Assembly (NCBI GenBank): GCA_018266105.1
Contig: JAFEBA010000023.1
Span: forward strand, 681-64,680
Source of the DNA: a bacterium
GTDB lineage: Bacteria; Vulcanimicrobiota; Xenobia; Xenobiales; JADMJV01
Length of the DNA: 64,000 bases
Direction of reading: 5' to 3'
Shown here: positions 42,817 to 50,863 of the stretch, piece after piece
Position numbering within the stretch: the stretch's first letter is position 1
How the letters are laid out: each line of letters opens with the position of its first letter
Translations under genes and position numbers: made by a program
The notes under the pieces: model-generated
The model's database searches: none
What the model saw: the letters and a program-made list of their open reading frames with translations, nothing else
Told to the model about the DNA's origin: nothing

Positions 42817-43113
42817 ATGAGTATGCGACTGTTTTTAGGGCTCTTTTTCCTCTTTCTGATCGCCCTGGGGGGCTTAACGGCCGCGGGCGTTGCCGCCACT
42901 CACCACTTCCTCCACTGGGACATTAGCGCCTGGACCGATACCTCAGCCTGGAACTCTCGTTCCTTTGTGGTCGGCGCTGTGATCGTGGCCATCTCCACGG
43001 CCGCTGCCAGCGCAGGCACACTACTCTGGCGCTTCCTGATGGCCATGATCGCCGGCGCGACCGCCAGACCTAAGAAATCTCGACCTAAGAGCTGGCGACG
43101 CACCACTACCTAG
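42817..43113 (+). CDS. Small two-helix membrane protein
   Basis: From ATG 42817 (or the in-frame ATG six bases later) the frame encodes 98 residues with two strong membrane helices (about 5-28 and 50-82) joined by a Trp-rich loop, and a very basic tail (PKKSRPKSWRR). No family is recognised. An AGGGGA lies too far upstream to fix the start. Its last eight bases overlap the convergent gene. It could be a small anchor or inner-membrane stress protein; nothing supports a specific role. Confidence 0.5.
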   Translation: MSMRLFLGLFFLFLIALGGLTAAGVAATHHFLHWDISAWTDTSAWNSRSFVVGAVIVAISTAAASAGTLLWRFLMAMIAGATARPKKSRPKSWRRTTT

Positions 43114-44191
43114 AGACGGGAATCCAATCGTAGCTCGCACCCGTCCCGCCGTCTTGATAACGAATTCCCCTGGGGTTGTAAAAGCCCGCTTCGTGGGCTT
43201 GCCCACGAGTGCCCAGTGCCTGAATTCCCAGGGATCCCAAGCTACGTAGTTCCGACGCCTTGCAGACACCGTCGCCGTCGTCACACCATACCTGCAGGGA
43301 CTCAAGTTCCTTGCCCTGCAGCCAGCCATCATCGTCTCGGTCCAGAGCCGCCATGGCCTGATAACCATTTTCCCAGAAGACCCAGAAGGTGCGTGCGCCC
43401 AGCATTTGCAGACCAGACGTGACGGTAGGGCGCTGTTTTAAGTAGACCAGCCAGCCGGCCTGGCGAGTGGGCCACTGCCAACGCCGCGTCAGCCCGCTGC
43501 CATCCAGATCAAAGGCGACCTGGGCGCGCCGATTGACCAGTTGGTCGAAGGCGAGGCCACGTGAGAGCGGGATCAAGACAGGGGTGACCGCACGAGGAAC
43601 CTTGTTCGCCTTTTCCAGCTTGGTCCGGACATCGGCGATCTCGGCTGCATCCGTCTTGGGATTCAGCAACCCCAACAGGTATCGCCCCGTTTCTTCAGTC
43701 AGGCTCATTCCAAAGTGGGGACCGCCTGGATCGAGGTCCTTTTCCACCGCCTGAGCAAAGACTTTGCGATATTGCTGAAGCGCTTCCGCCTTCCGTCCCG
43801 CCTGCTCCAGGCACCATCCATAGCCAAGTCGCGCCGGTTGAGACTTGGGGTCGAGCTCCACGGCCCTGGCATACTCGCTCACTGCTTTGAGTAAGTATTT
43901 ACGCCCGACCTTCGGATCGGCCGGCAAGGGAGGCGGGAAGCCCGGGTCCATCGGTCCGAACCATGGTAATTGGTTATCTTTGGTTACCTGGAAGGTCGGG
44001 TTGTGGGTTGCGTAGGCAATTGAATTCAGACGGGCATAGACGTAGTGATTTTGAGCGTTGCCCGGCTCCTTAGTCACCACCATGGCGTATTTGTCAAGCA
44101 ACTGGTCGACCGGGACGTCTCTTAACTGAGGAATATAGGGCCTGGCAACTGCTGCCAGGGTCAGACTCAGCATGATAACCAATTTTTTCAC
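43106..44191 (-). CDS. Secreted TPR and EF-hand-like protein
   Basis: A signal-like N-terminus (MKKLVIMLSLTLAAVARP) leads to TPR repeats (about 75-140) and a calcium-binding-type region. That region has VAFDLDGSGL, then AALDRDDDGWLQGKELESL and WCDDGDGVCKASELRSLGSL. The D-x-D-x-DG patterns resemble the EF-hand-like module found at the ends of large secreted hemolysin-type proteins. It is the last gene of a four-gene operon after an RNB exoribonuclease; its GTG start overlaps the previous stop (GTGA). Three words fall inside the gene, at 43360, 43971 and 44174. Confidence 0.6.
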   Translation of the reverse strand: MKKLVIMLSLTLAAVARPYIPQLRDVPVDQLLDKYAMVVTKEPGNAQNHYVYARLNSIAYATHNPTFQVTKDNQLPWFGPMDPGFPPPLPADPKVGRKYLLKAVSEYARAVELDPKSQPARLGYGWCLEQAGRKAEALQQYRKVFAQAVEKDLDPGGPHFGMSLTEETGRYLLGLLNPKTDAAEIADVRTKLEKANKVPRAVTPVLIPLSRGLAFDQLVNRRAQVAFDLDGSGLTRRWQWPTRQAGWLVYLKQRPTVTSGLQMLGARTFWVFWENGYQAMAALDRDDDGWLQGKELESLQVWCDDGDGVCKASELRSLGSLGIQALGTRGQAHEAGFYNPRGIRYQDGGTGASYDWIPVSR

Positions 44192-45426
44192 AGAGTAGTG
44201 GCTCGCTTTCCAGATTCTCTTAGCTCATCCCAGAGTGCACGCAGGCGGGCCAGTTCAGGGACCAACTCCTCCTGTAAGGCGTGAAACACCTCATCTTGTT
44301 GCATGCTTAGCTGATCCAGGTCCAAGTTAATTTCGTTGGCCGGGAGAATGACGCGACAGCCGGGCACGCAGCGGGGTAGAGGCAGCTTGTTCAGGAGCAA
44401 GCCGTCCTGGATGGGCCAAAGTTCGCTGGGGCTATTTTGGTTATCAAAGATGGAGATCCAGCGACGCGCGCAGAAACTGGGCGAATAACTGGCCAGGCTG
44501 GTATCGGGACTAAGGTAGGGGTGGGGATTGTGCCACTCAACCTGGTCGCTGGCCAGTGCGATTTCACCACTGGAGTGAATGACGTTGCACAGCACCACTC
44601 CGCCCAGATCACGAGCGGCTCGACTGGGGGCGGTCGCGTATTGTTCCTCCCCGCGTAGTGTGCGCCACTGAACCTCTGGCTTTGCCGCCCCCTCGAAAAT
44701 GAAAAGCTTGGGGGGGTGACGGGGATCGACGGGTCGAGCAAAAGAATTGCGACCTTGGTAGGTTTCACCAGCTATATGAACCCTCTGAGCCTGGGCCGCA
44801 AAAGGGCTGGGCCCGATCACGCGGTCGCGCGCCAACCCGCCTCGCAAGGTCAACTGGACAACCTCGCAGCCGGGCCTGATTCCTGCGAGTTCCGGACTGT
44901 TGACGCGGCAGGCATCCAGAAAGACTGGTATGGGACAAAGAAAAGCACGTTCGCGCAAAAGACAGGCGGCGTCTCTGCGTGCGACAATCCAGGAGCGCAC
45001 TTCCTCCCAAAGGGACGGATACCGACCCTCAAAACGGAAGACGGCCAGGCCCTCGGTTCGCAAGGGCCCGTGACCCGTGTCTCGACCCGTGAAGCGGCGG
45101 GTTTCGCCGCCGCAAGCCCAGCTGAGTTCGCGCGGCTTCAGGCCTTGAGCCAGAGCGAAGGCTGTGGCCATATGTTCCTGGACTTCCTGGTCGGTGCGTG
45201 CCGTCTCAGGAAAGTTGATCTTAGCCTGAATGTCGCTGGCACTTACGGCAAATCGCACCTGAACCGCGCGGGCCACAACCGCGGCCTGAATGATCTTGCC
45301 CAGCATCAACCCCGGCTCCAGTTGAGCGACTTTGGTCAGCTTGCGGTGGGCGGCCAGCAGATCCATGGTGAAACTGCCGGAAGACTCTTTGCGCCCTTCT
45401 GAAACTAACTGTTGAATCGGGTCCAT
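44188..45426 (-). CDS. Unrecognised 412-residue protein, RNB operon
   Basis: I cannot assign a family. The first 70 residues (HRKLTKVAQLEPGLMLGKII, QAAVVARAVQVRF) recall the lid-helix start of GHKL-type ATPases, but no ATP-binding GxGxxG loop is obvious, so this is only an impression. The middle has several cysteines and a mixed alpha/beta pattern, and the end is a charged helix. It directly follows the RNB gene (TAGATG, no gap) and overlaps the next gene by GTGA, so it is translated as part of that operon. One word copy lies at 44438. Confidence 0.55.
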   Translation of the reverse strand: MDPIQQLVSEGRKESSGSFTMDLLAAHRKLTKVAQLEPGLMLGKIIQAAVVARAVQVRFAVSASDIQAKINFPETARTDQEVQEHMATAFALAQGLKPRELSWACGGETRRFTGRDTGHGPLRTEGLAVFRFEGRYPSLWEEVRSWIVARRDAACLLRERAFLCPIPVFLDACRVNSPELAGIRPGCEVVQLTLRGGLARDRVIGPSPFAAQAQRVHIAGETYQGRNSFARPVDPRHPPKLFIFEGAAKPEVQWRTLRGEEQYATAPSRAARDLGGVVLCNVIHSSGEIALASDQVEWHNPHPYLSPDTSLASYSPSFCARRWISIFDNQNSPSELWPIQDGLLLNKLPLPRCVPGCRVILPANEINLDLDQLSMQQDEVFHALQEELVPELARLRALWDELRESGKRATTL

Positions 45427-46908
45427 CTATTCGGCTCCGACAAAGTCGATGAACCCCTTACTGGGATCGACACGACGCAGTTCAACCTTGAGTTTGTCAC
45501 CAACATCCAGACCATCATGGCCCTCAACCAGTTTGCCTTCGATGGGAGGATTGGTAACTTTAACAAACACGCCCTTTTTCGGATTCAGACCGGTCACGGT
45601 CGCCTCGTAGCGCTCCCCGATTTGGGAGGTCAAAAACTGGGCCACGGCCGCCTTGGATACCTGTCTCTCAGCCCCCCTGGCGGCGCTCTCCTGCTGATTG
45701 CAGCGCTCGGCGATGGCATTTAGCTCCTCGAGCGTGTAGGGACAGGGCTCGTTACTTCCGGCTGCTTTGAGAAGACGCTGAATGACCACGTCGGGGAAAC
45801 GACGATTGGGAGCAGTAGAATGAACATAACCATTTTCTCCTCCGGAGACTCCCTGTCCGAAATGCCCCTTCAAAGGCGCGCCGGGCGGCGTCACAACGTA
45901 ATCGCCGCCACCCATGAGCTTGAGCATACCGGTGCTGACATCAGCATAATGTTGAGGGTCGCGCTGCTTGAACTCACGGAGAAAGTTGCTCAAGGCGGCC
46001 GGACTGGCTTGCGGAGGAAGGATGGCCAGCTCACTGGGCATTTCCTTCCCAGCCGGCAACTGAGAAGCTGCATGCACAGCCACCTCGCGCATCTTATCCC
46101 AACGCTCGGGAGCCTCCACCACCCTCTGAAGAACTGGATAACCATTTTTCTGAAGGAAAGCCGCGTTGGCAGTGTTGGTGGCGATCATCATGTTTGCAAC
46201 CGCCTCGCTGGCCAGGTTCTTCTTCTCCTCCTCCAGTCCAACCAGGAGATCGTTCTCCACCACCGGCATCACGCGATCAGCTTCAAACTCGAGAGCACCT
46301 CGACGTTTGGCGGCCTCCCCCAGACGTTGGCCAACCTCCATCTGCAGCCGGATTTGATCGTCCATCCCTGGGGCGTTCCTAAGATTCTCGGGGGCTTCGC
46401 CCCCTTCCATCCAATCCGACACTCCCTTGTAAGCCAGCTTGGCCTTGTTCTTGACGGCCGCCTGATACACTTGGGAGGACTCGACGTTGCCCGCTTTGTC
46501 CACAATCATTTCGGTGACCAGAGCTCGCCGGTCCACGTCTGGCCCCAGCGATGTCCAATCGGTGGACAGCTGCTCGGGGAGCATTGGAAAGATCTTCCCA
46601 GTCGTGTAAACGGTCACTGTATTCTGTTGAGCCTGTTTATCGAGAGCTGAATCCTTGGGCATGGCTGAGGCAACATCCGCAACAGCCACCAGCAACCTGG
46701 TCCGTCCGTCTAAAAGATCCTCGGCGAAGGCCAACTGGTCAATATCCTTGGTATCGTCATTATCGATAGAAGCCCAGGCCAGGCTGCGCAGGTCGCGGAC
46801 TCCAGGGCCCGTGATGGGCGGAGGACCACCCATCTTCTGAACCTCCTCCAAGGCCTCAGTCGAGAACTCGGTATTCAGACCGCGGCTGCTCATCGCTTCT
46901 CGGGCCAC
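45427..46908 (-). CDS. RNB-family 3'-5' exoribonuclease with S1 domain
   Basis: The 493-residue protein holds an RNB catalytic domain (about 40-400). The metal-site stretch is LAWASIDNDDTKDIDQLAFA, and VHSTAPNRRFPDVVIQRLL corresponds to the TSPIRRYxD motif. A C-terminal S1 RNA-binding domain follows (about 432-490). In RNase II and R four aspartates bind metal; here the first three are present and the fourth is Gln, which is the pattern of a distinct RNB subgroup. The cold-shock domains of RNase II/R are missing. It should degrade RNA 3' to 5'. The start is GTG 46908 or ATG 46893. It is second in a four-gene operon. Confidence 0.85.
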   Translation of the reverse strand: MAREAMSSRGLNTEFSTEALEEVQKMGGPPPITGPGVRDLRSLAWASIDNDDTKDIDQLAFAEDLLDGRTRLLVAVADVASAMPKDSALDKQAQQNTVTVYTTGKIFPMLPEQLSTDWTSLGPDVDRRALVTEMIVDKAGNVESSQVYQAAVKNKAKLAYKGVSDWMEGGEAPENLRNAPGMDDQIRLQMEVGQRLGEAAKRRGALEFEADRVMPVVENDLLVGLEEEKKNLASEAVANMMIATNTANAAFLQKNGYPVLQRVVEAPERWDKMREVAVHAASQLPAGKEMPSELAILPPQASPAALSNFLREFKQRDPQHYADVSTGMLKLMGGGDYVVTPPGAPLKGHFGQGVSGGENGYVHSTAPNRRFPDVVIQRLLKAAGSNEPCPYTLEELNAIAERCNQQESAARGAERQVSKAAVAQFLTSQIGERYEATVTGLNPKKGVFVKVTNPPIEGKLVEGHDGLDVGDKLKVELRRVDPSKGFIDFVGAE

Positions 46909-46913
46909 ATCCT

Positions 46914-47171
46914 TTAAATGCCCCAGGGAACCCCTTGAGGACGAACCTCTGCCGAAGCGGATTCCAGGGCTGCCTGATTGTCTGCTGGAGCATTTTGTAG
47001 CTGCCTATCTGGGTTGTAAGCGACCTCCTCGCTCCGAGCCTGCTCCAATGTCTCTTGCGGCCCTGATTGAGGTGGAGGCTCAGGGCGAGCCTCGGTCTTG
47101 GCCACCCTGGCACTCTGAGTCTGACGAACGGCGTTCAGGATCGTCTGCTGCGCGATGGGGTCAAGGTTCAT
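46914..47171 (-). CDS. Small hydrophilic protein before the RNB gene
   Basis: ATG 47171 follows a good GGAG site and opens an 85-residue hydrophilic, Gln/Glu/Ala/Pro-rich protein with an N-terminal helix (DPIAQQTILNAVRQTQSARV) and a likely disordered rest. I recognise no family. It ends five bases before the RNB gene, so the two are cotranscribed. A perfect hairpin of two GATAACCA words lies 14 bases upstream of its start and may mark the operon boundary. Confidence 0.6.
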   Translation of the reverse strand: MNLDPIAQQTILNAVRQTQSARVAKTEARPEPPPQSGPQETLEQARSEEVAYNPDRQLQNAPADNQAALESASAEVRPQGVPWGI

Positions 47172-47185
47172 CGTGGAGCTTTCTC

Positions 47186-47223
47186 CCCTTGATAACCATT
47201 TTCCTTAAAATGGTTATCAAGGG
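47186..47223. repeat. Perfect hairpin formed by two GATAACCA words
   Basis: CCCTTGATAACCATTTT (47186-47202) and its exact complement (47207-47223) form a 17-bp stem around the loop CCTT. This is the clearest example in the window of the word used as a palindromic pair. It lies between the start of the RNB operon and the end of the HTH-nuclease gene, where it could terminate the latter. Confidence 0.9.
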
Positions 47224-47316
47224 TATGCGCGGGAAGCGAGGCAAGTATCAACGGCTGAGATGCTCAGACGAGAGGGGAACAGAAGCGACGATATGTGTCC
47301 CTTGAGAAGGCCCTGA

Positions 47317-48219
47317 TCAGGCCACCAGGCCCTCACACCACTGGTAAAAGAGTTCCAGAGCGGCGGGATCCCCGACGTCCTTGGCATTCAAATGGTAGAC
47401 CGGAATCCCTAACTCTCGGTCACGCTGTTCTTCTTTAGCCCGGTCCTGATGGAAGAAGTCACCATCGACCTCCAAAGCACCGGTCGCCCGGCTCTGTCCA
47501 CGGGAGACGACCACGGTCAAATCGGGACGACGATACTGCACTCCCGTCCAAACCGAGAGTTGTGGAAAGGCTGCTATCACAGTATCTCCCCGGAGGCTAA
47601 TCAGAGCGGTGCGACGCCGGTGGCCTGAGGATTTCCCGGTCACGGGATCGGTAACACGCAGCTCACAACCAATCTTAGAGGGACTCAACCACTGCAAGGC
47701 CAGTCCTGTTGAAGCGAGCTTCACGAGAAATCGCTTCTCCGGCCAGGAATCGAAGTGCGTAAGGTTCAGTCGCCGCCAAAACAACTGGTCGGGCCCCTTG
47801 CTTTCCTCCAGCTGACGGAACTCGCGCGCTGCCTCCTCGCCAAAAATCTCACCCAAAGCCCCAAATGGGTCCCGATGGACGGGGGGCCCAACCGCCGGAG
47901 GGTGCAAGCTGAGGCGCACCCGGGGTGACGGGGGAAGCGTTTCGGTATCATAAAGCTGGCGGCGTGACCAACGCGTGACATCACATAAAGCCGGGCGTCC
48001 TCGAGGCACACGCAGACCAGACAAGGTTCCGGGCTCCAGCTCCAGACGCTCCTCGAGGATGGCCGAGAACCTGACTGATAGCGCCTTCTGCCCGCGCTCT
48101 ACCTGGCATATATAGGGCTGACTGCAGCCAGCGCTTTTAGCGGTCTGCCTCTGGGTCATTCGCAGCTGTCTCCTCCGAGTGCGAAGGATCAGGCCAATTT
48201 TGGATGTGTCAGCGAGCAT
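47317..48219 (-). CDS. XRE-type HTH regulator fused to a DUF559/PD-(D/E)XK-like domain
   Basis: Residues 8-65 are a Cro/C1-type helix-turn-helix (LRTRRRQLRMTQRQTAKSAG, CSQPYICQVERGQKALS). The middle is unassigned. The last 75 residues read RRPDLTVVV (PD at 232-233), then GALEVDGDFF (E250, D252) and RDRELGIPVYHLN. This follows the strand-strand-helix order of DUF559/Vsr-like restriction-endonuclease folds, where E-x-DG and the later RD-x-x-L-x-x-x-GI are conserved. The protein may cut or bind DNA and regulate itself. There is no methylase or toxin partner beside it. The start at 48219 is close to the HTH. Confidence 0.65.
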   Translation of the reverse strand: MLADTSKIGLILRTRRRQLRMTQRQTAKSAGCSQPYICQVERGQKALSVRFSAILEERLELEPGTLSGLRVPRGRPALCDVTRWSRRQLYDTETLPPSPRVRLSLHPPAVGPPVHRDPFGALGEIFGEEAAREFRQLEESKGPDQLFWRRLNLTHFDSWPEKRFLVKLASTGLALQWLSPSKIGCELRVTDPVTGKSSGHRRRTALISLRGDTVIAAFPQLSVWTGVQYRRPDLTVVVSRGQSRATGALEVDGDFFHQDRAKEEQRDRELGIPVYHLNAKDVGDPAALELFYQWCEGLVA

Positions 48220-48420
48220 GCCTATCGATTATGCCGAAGAGCCCCCGCAATCCTCTTTAAGCAATGATTCAAACCGAGAGATAGAGCACAATTGACTAAC
48301 TAAATCAAAGCATCCAGGCCGATGAAATCGAGCACTCAAGAATTTTTCTTACTACCCGCTCTAGAAATGGTTATCGAGGGTTGTAACCCGTTCGTAATCC
48401 CGAGAGAGTTAGCTTCTGAT

Positions 48421-49383
48421 ATGAAAGCGACCAAGATCGCCATCGCCTGTCAGGGTGGTGGCAGCCACAATGCATTTACCGCGGGGGTATTACGAGAACT
48501 GTTCAGGGTCTGGCCCAAGGACCATCGGCTGGTGGCGCTTAGCGGAAGTTCGGGCGGGGGCGTCTGCGCCACTCTGGCCTGGATCGGCCTGTTGCAACAC
48601 GATATGGAGCTGTCCCGACGACTGCTGGCGGATTTCTGGAGAGACAACGCGGCTCAGAGCCTGTTCGACAGCTGGGTCAATTTTGGGCTGGTGACCTACG
48701 CCCAGATGATGAACTTCCTGCCCCTACCTGAGGTCAGCCCCTATCGCATACCGACCTGGGGTCAGGAGCAGTTGGGCCAACTCCTTGATAACCATATTCC
48801 TTTCGCCAAGATCCCCGAGTGGCTCGAACCCAGCAGCCCGGATCTGATGATCGGTGCGGTCGATGTATTATCCGGCGACTTCCACGTCTTTCAGAATGCG
48901 GAGGTCACCCGCCAGGCCTTGCTGGCCTCAGCCGCCATCCCGAACCTTTTCCGAGCCGTCGATGTCAACGGACGGCTCTACTGGGACGGCCTGTTCTCGC
49001 AAAATCCTCCCATTCACAACCTGACCCGGGCCAAACCGGACGAAATCTGGGTGGTGCAGATCAATCCTACCCAGCGCCGCGAAGAGCCGACCACTCTGGA
49101 CGAGATTCGCGATCGACGCAACGAGCTGGCCGGCAATTTGAGCATGTTCCAAGAGATTCGAATGATCACTCGCATCAATGAACTTCTGGAGGAGGGCAGC
49201 CTGGTCAACCCGGCTTACCGCCCCATCCGCGTGCGCCAGATCTCGGTTGAATTGGAGCTCAATTACCTGAGCAAAATCGATCGGAGCCCGCGCTTCCTGG
49301 AAGAATTAATGGAGCACGGGCGCGAGCAGGCTCATCGGTTCCTGGGTGGACCAGTGCGTGAATGCGCGGTGGCGACGACGTGA
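48421..49383 (+). CDS. Patatin-like phospholipase
   Basis: ATG 48421 leads directly into KIAIACQGGGSHNAFTAGVL, the oxyanion-hole glycine motif. The catalytic Ser follows in GSSGGG and the catalytic Asp in DGLFSQNPPI, so the Ser-Asp dyad is intact. Patatins hydrolyse phospholipids or other acyl esters. An ATG at 48322 would add 33 residues that run through a GATAACCA word and lack homology, so the shorter 320-residue form is chosen. It overlaps the 3-hydroxybutyrate dehydrogenase gene by GTGA. One word lies inside, at 48787 (LDNHIPF). Confidence 0.88.
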   Translation: MKATKIAIACQGGGSHNAFTAGVLRELFRVWPKDHRLVALSGSSGGGVCATLAWIGLLQHDMELSRRLLADFWRDNAAQSLFDSWVNFGLVTYAQMMNFLPLPEVSPYRIPTWGQEQLGQLLDNHIPFAKIPEWLEPSSPDLMIGAVDVLSGDFHVFQNAEVTRQALLASAAIPNLFRAVDVNGRLYWDGLFSQNPPIHNLTRAKPDEIWVVQINPTQRREEPTTLDEIRDRRNELAGNLSMFQEIRMITRINELLEEGSLVNPAYRPIRVRQISVELELNYLSKIDRSPRFLEELMEHGREQAHRFLGGPVRECAVATT

Positions 49384-50141
49384 GAGGCAAGACCGCTTTA
49401 GTGACGGGCTCCACCAGCGGCATCGGATTGGGGATCGCCCAGGCCCTGGCCGACCAGGGAGCGAGCCTGATCTTCAATGGCTTTGCAGATGACGAGCTGC
49501 AAGCCCGAGTGAAAGCTGACCTGGAGGCGCGTTCCGGTCAGCCGGCCCGATTCTGGTCGGCCGACCTCAGCGGAGGCCCGCCCGCCGGTCTGCAGACCTT
49601 AGGTCCGGTGGACATCCTGGTCAATAACGCGGGAATGCAACACACCGCGCCGGTTGAGCAATTTCCCCCCGAGCTCTGGGAAAAGGTTATCGCGCTCAAC
49701 TTGTCGGCCGCCTTTTACACGATTGCCGGACTGCTTCCGGGTATGAACGAGCGGGGTTGGGGGCGGATTATTAATATCGCTTCGGCTCACGGACTGGTGG
49801 CTTCAGTCCACAAGGCGGCCTATGTGGCCGCCAAGCACGGACTGGTGGGGTTAACCAAGGTCGTAGCACTGGAGCAGGCCGGCCGCGGCGTCACCTGCAA
49901 CGCCATTTGCCCTGGCTGGGTGCTGACCCCGCTGGTGCAGAAGCAAATCGACGCGCGAGCTGCCTCCCAGGGGCTGAGCGAGCCTGAAGCGCGTCGGGAC
50001 CTGCTTAAGGAAAAGCAACCCAGCGGCGAATTCACCAGTGTGGAACAACTAGGCCAATGGGCGGTGTTTCTATGTTCGCCGGCCTGCGACAATGTGACCG
50101 GTACAAGCTTGCCGGTTGATGGAGGTTGGACAGCGCAATAG
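49380..50141 (+). CDS. bdhA: D-3-hydroxybutyrate dehydrogenase (SDR)
   Basis: The short-chain dehydrogenase has the NAD motif TGSTSGIGLGIAQAL, NNAGMQH, SAHGLVASVHKAAYVAAK with the Ser/Tyr-x-x-x-Lys set, and NAICPGWVLTPLVQKQID, which is diagnostic for 3-hydroxybutyrate dehydrogenases. The enzyme interconverts 3-hydroxybutyrate and acetoacetate. GTG 49380, overlapping the patatin stop, gives 253 residues and lines up with the family start (RGKTALVTG); ATG 49362 is an alternative. A patatin upstream and an esterase downstream in a coupled unit hint at breakdown of a polyester or acyl ester such as PHB, by inference only. Confidence 0.92.
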   Translation: MRGKTALVTGSTSGIGLGIAQALADQGASLIFNGFADDELQARVKADLEARSGQPARFWSADLSGGPPAGLQTLGPVDILVNNAGMQHTAPVEQFPPELWEKVIALNLSAAFYTIAGLLPGMNERGWGRIINIASAHGLVASVHKAAYVAAKHGLVGLTKVVALEQAGRGVTCNAICPGWVLTPLVQKQIDARAASQGLSEPEARRDLLKEKQPSGEFTSVEQLGQWAVFLCSPACDNVTGTSLPVDGGWTAQ

Positions 50142-50821
50142 TGAGACGAGAGTATCATTGCTGGCATAGTCCCAATCTGAAAAGGAAAGCAGAGTTGCTG
50201 GAGTTCGGCCACGCCGGCCAAAACTGGCTTGTCTTCCCCACCGCCAAGGGTCGCTTCTTTGACTGGGAGAACTTCGGGATGATTGACAGGCTGCGCGAAC
50301 CTCTTGAGCGGGGTTGGCTGCGCCTCACTTGCGTCGACTCCTTTGACCGCTCGTCGTTGTATGCTCGAATCAAGCCCTGGTTTCGCATCTGGAAGCACAC
50401 CCACTTTGATAACTATATACGCCAGGAAGTCGTCCCTTTCATGCAAGCGAAAAGTGGTTATCTAGGGACGGCGGGCTGTAGTTTTGGGGCTTATCACGCG
50501 GTCAATTTCGCTCTGCGCTACCCGGACACCCTGAGGAAAACGGTGGCCATGAGCGGGGTCTTCGACCTGGCCTTCAGGCTAGGACGCTACAAGAACAAGG
50601 CCAGCTACTTTCATTCGCCACTGCACTACTTGCCCGGCCTCCCCAGTGTGGGAGGTTTGCAGGTGCACCTGGGAGTGGGCCAGACGGAACCATTCACCCA
50701 TCAACACTGGGTTCTGGCTCGCTTGCTGGAGGAGAGAGGCGCGCGAGTTAGACTGGACATCAATCCCCGCGGCGGACACGACTGGAACTACTGGGCTTTT
50801 TACGCCCGCCAGGCAGTCTAA
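50141..50821 (+). CDS. Esterase, alpha/beta hydrolase
   Basis: The protein has the nucleophile elbow GCSFGAYHA (Ser about 110) and a C-terminal GGHDW for the catalytic His, in an esterase-D-like alpha/beta hydrolase fold with N-terminal strands NWLVFPTAKGRFFDWEN. The GTG start at 50141 overlaps the previous TAG by one base, giving 226 residues. It could be an S-formylglutathione-hydrolase-like thioesterase or a carboxylesterase; the elbow G-x-S-x-G with Cys before Ser is seen in the former family too. One word copy lies at 50455 and a near copy at 50408. Confidence 0.8.
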   Translation: MRREYHCWHSPNLKRKAELLEFGHAGQNWLVFPTAKGRFFDWENFGMIDRLREPLERGWLRLTCVDSFDRSSLYARIKPWFRIWKHTHFDNYIRQEVVPFMQAKSGYLGTAGCSFGAYHAVNFALRYPDTLRKTVAMSGVFDLAFRLGRYKNKASYFHSPLHYLPGLPSVGGLQVHLGVGQTEPFTHQHWVLARLLEERGARVRLDINPRGGHDWNYWAFYARQAV

Positions 50822-50863
50822 AGCCGCGGAGGAAGGCGGCAGCGGACTGGCAAAGTCGCAGCC

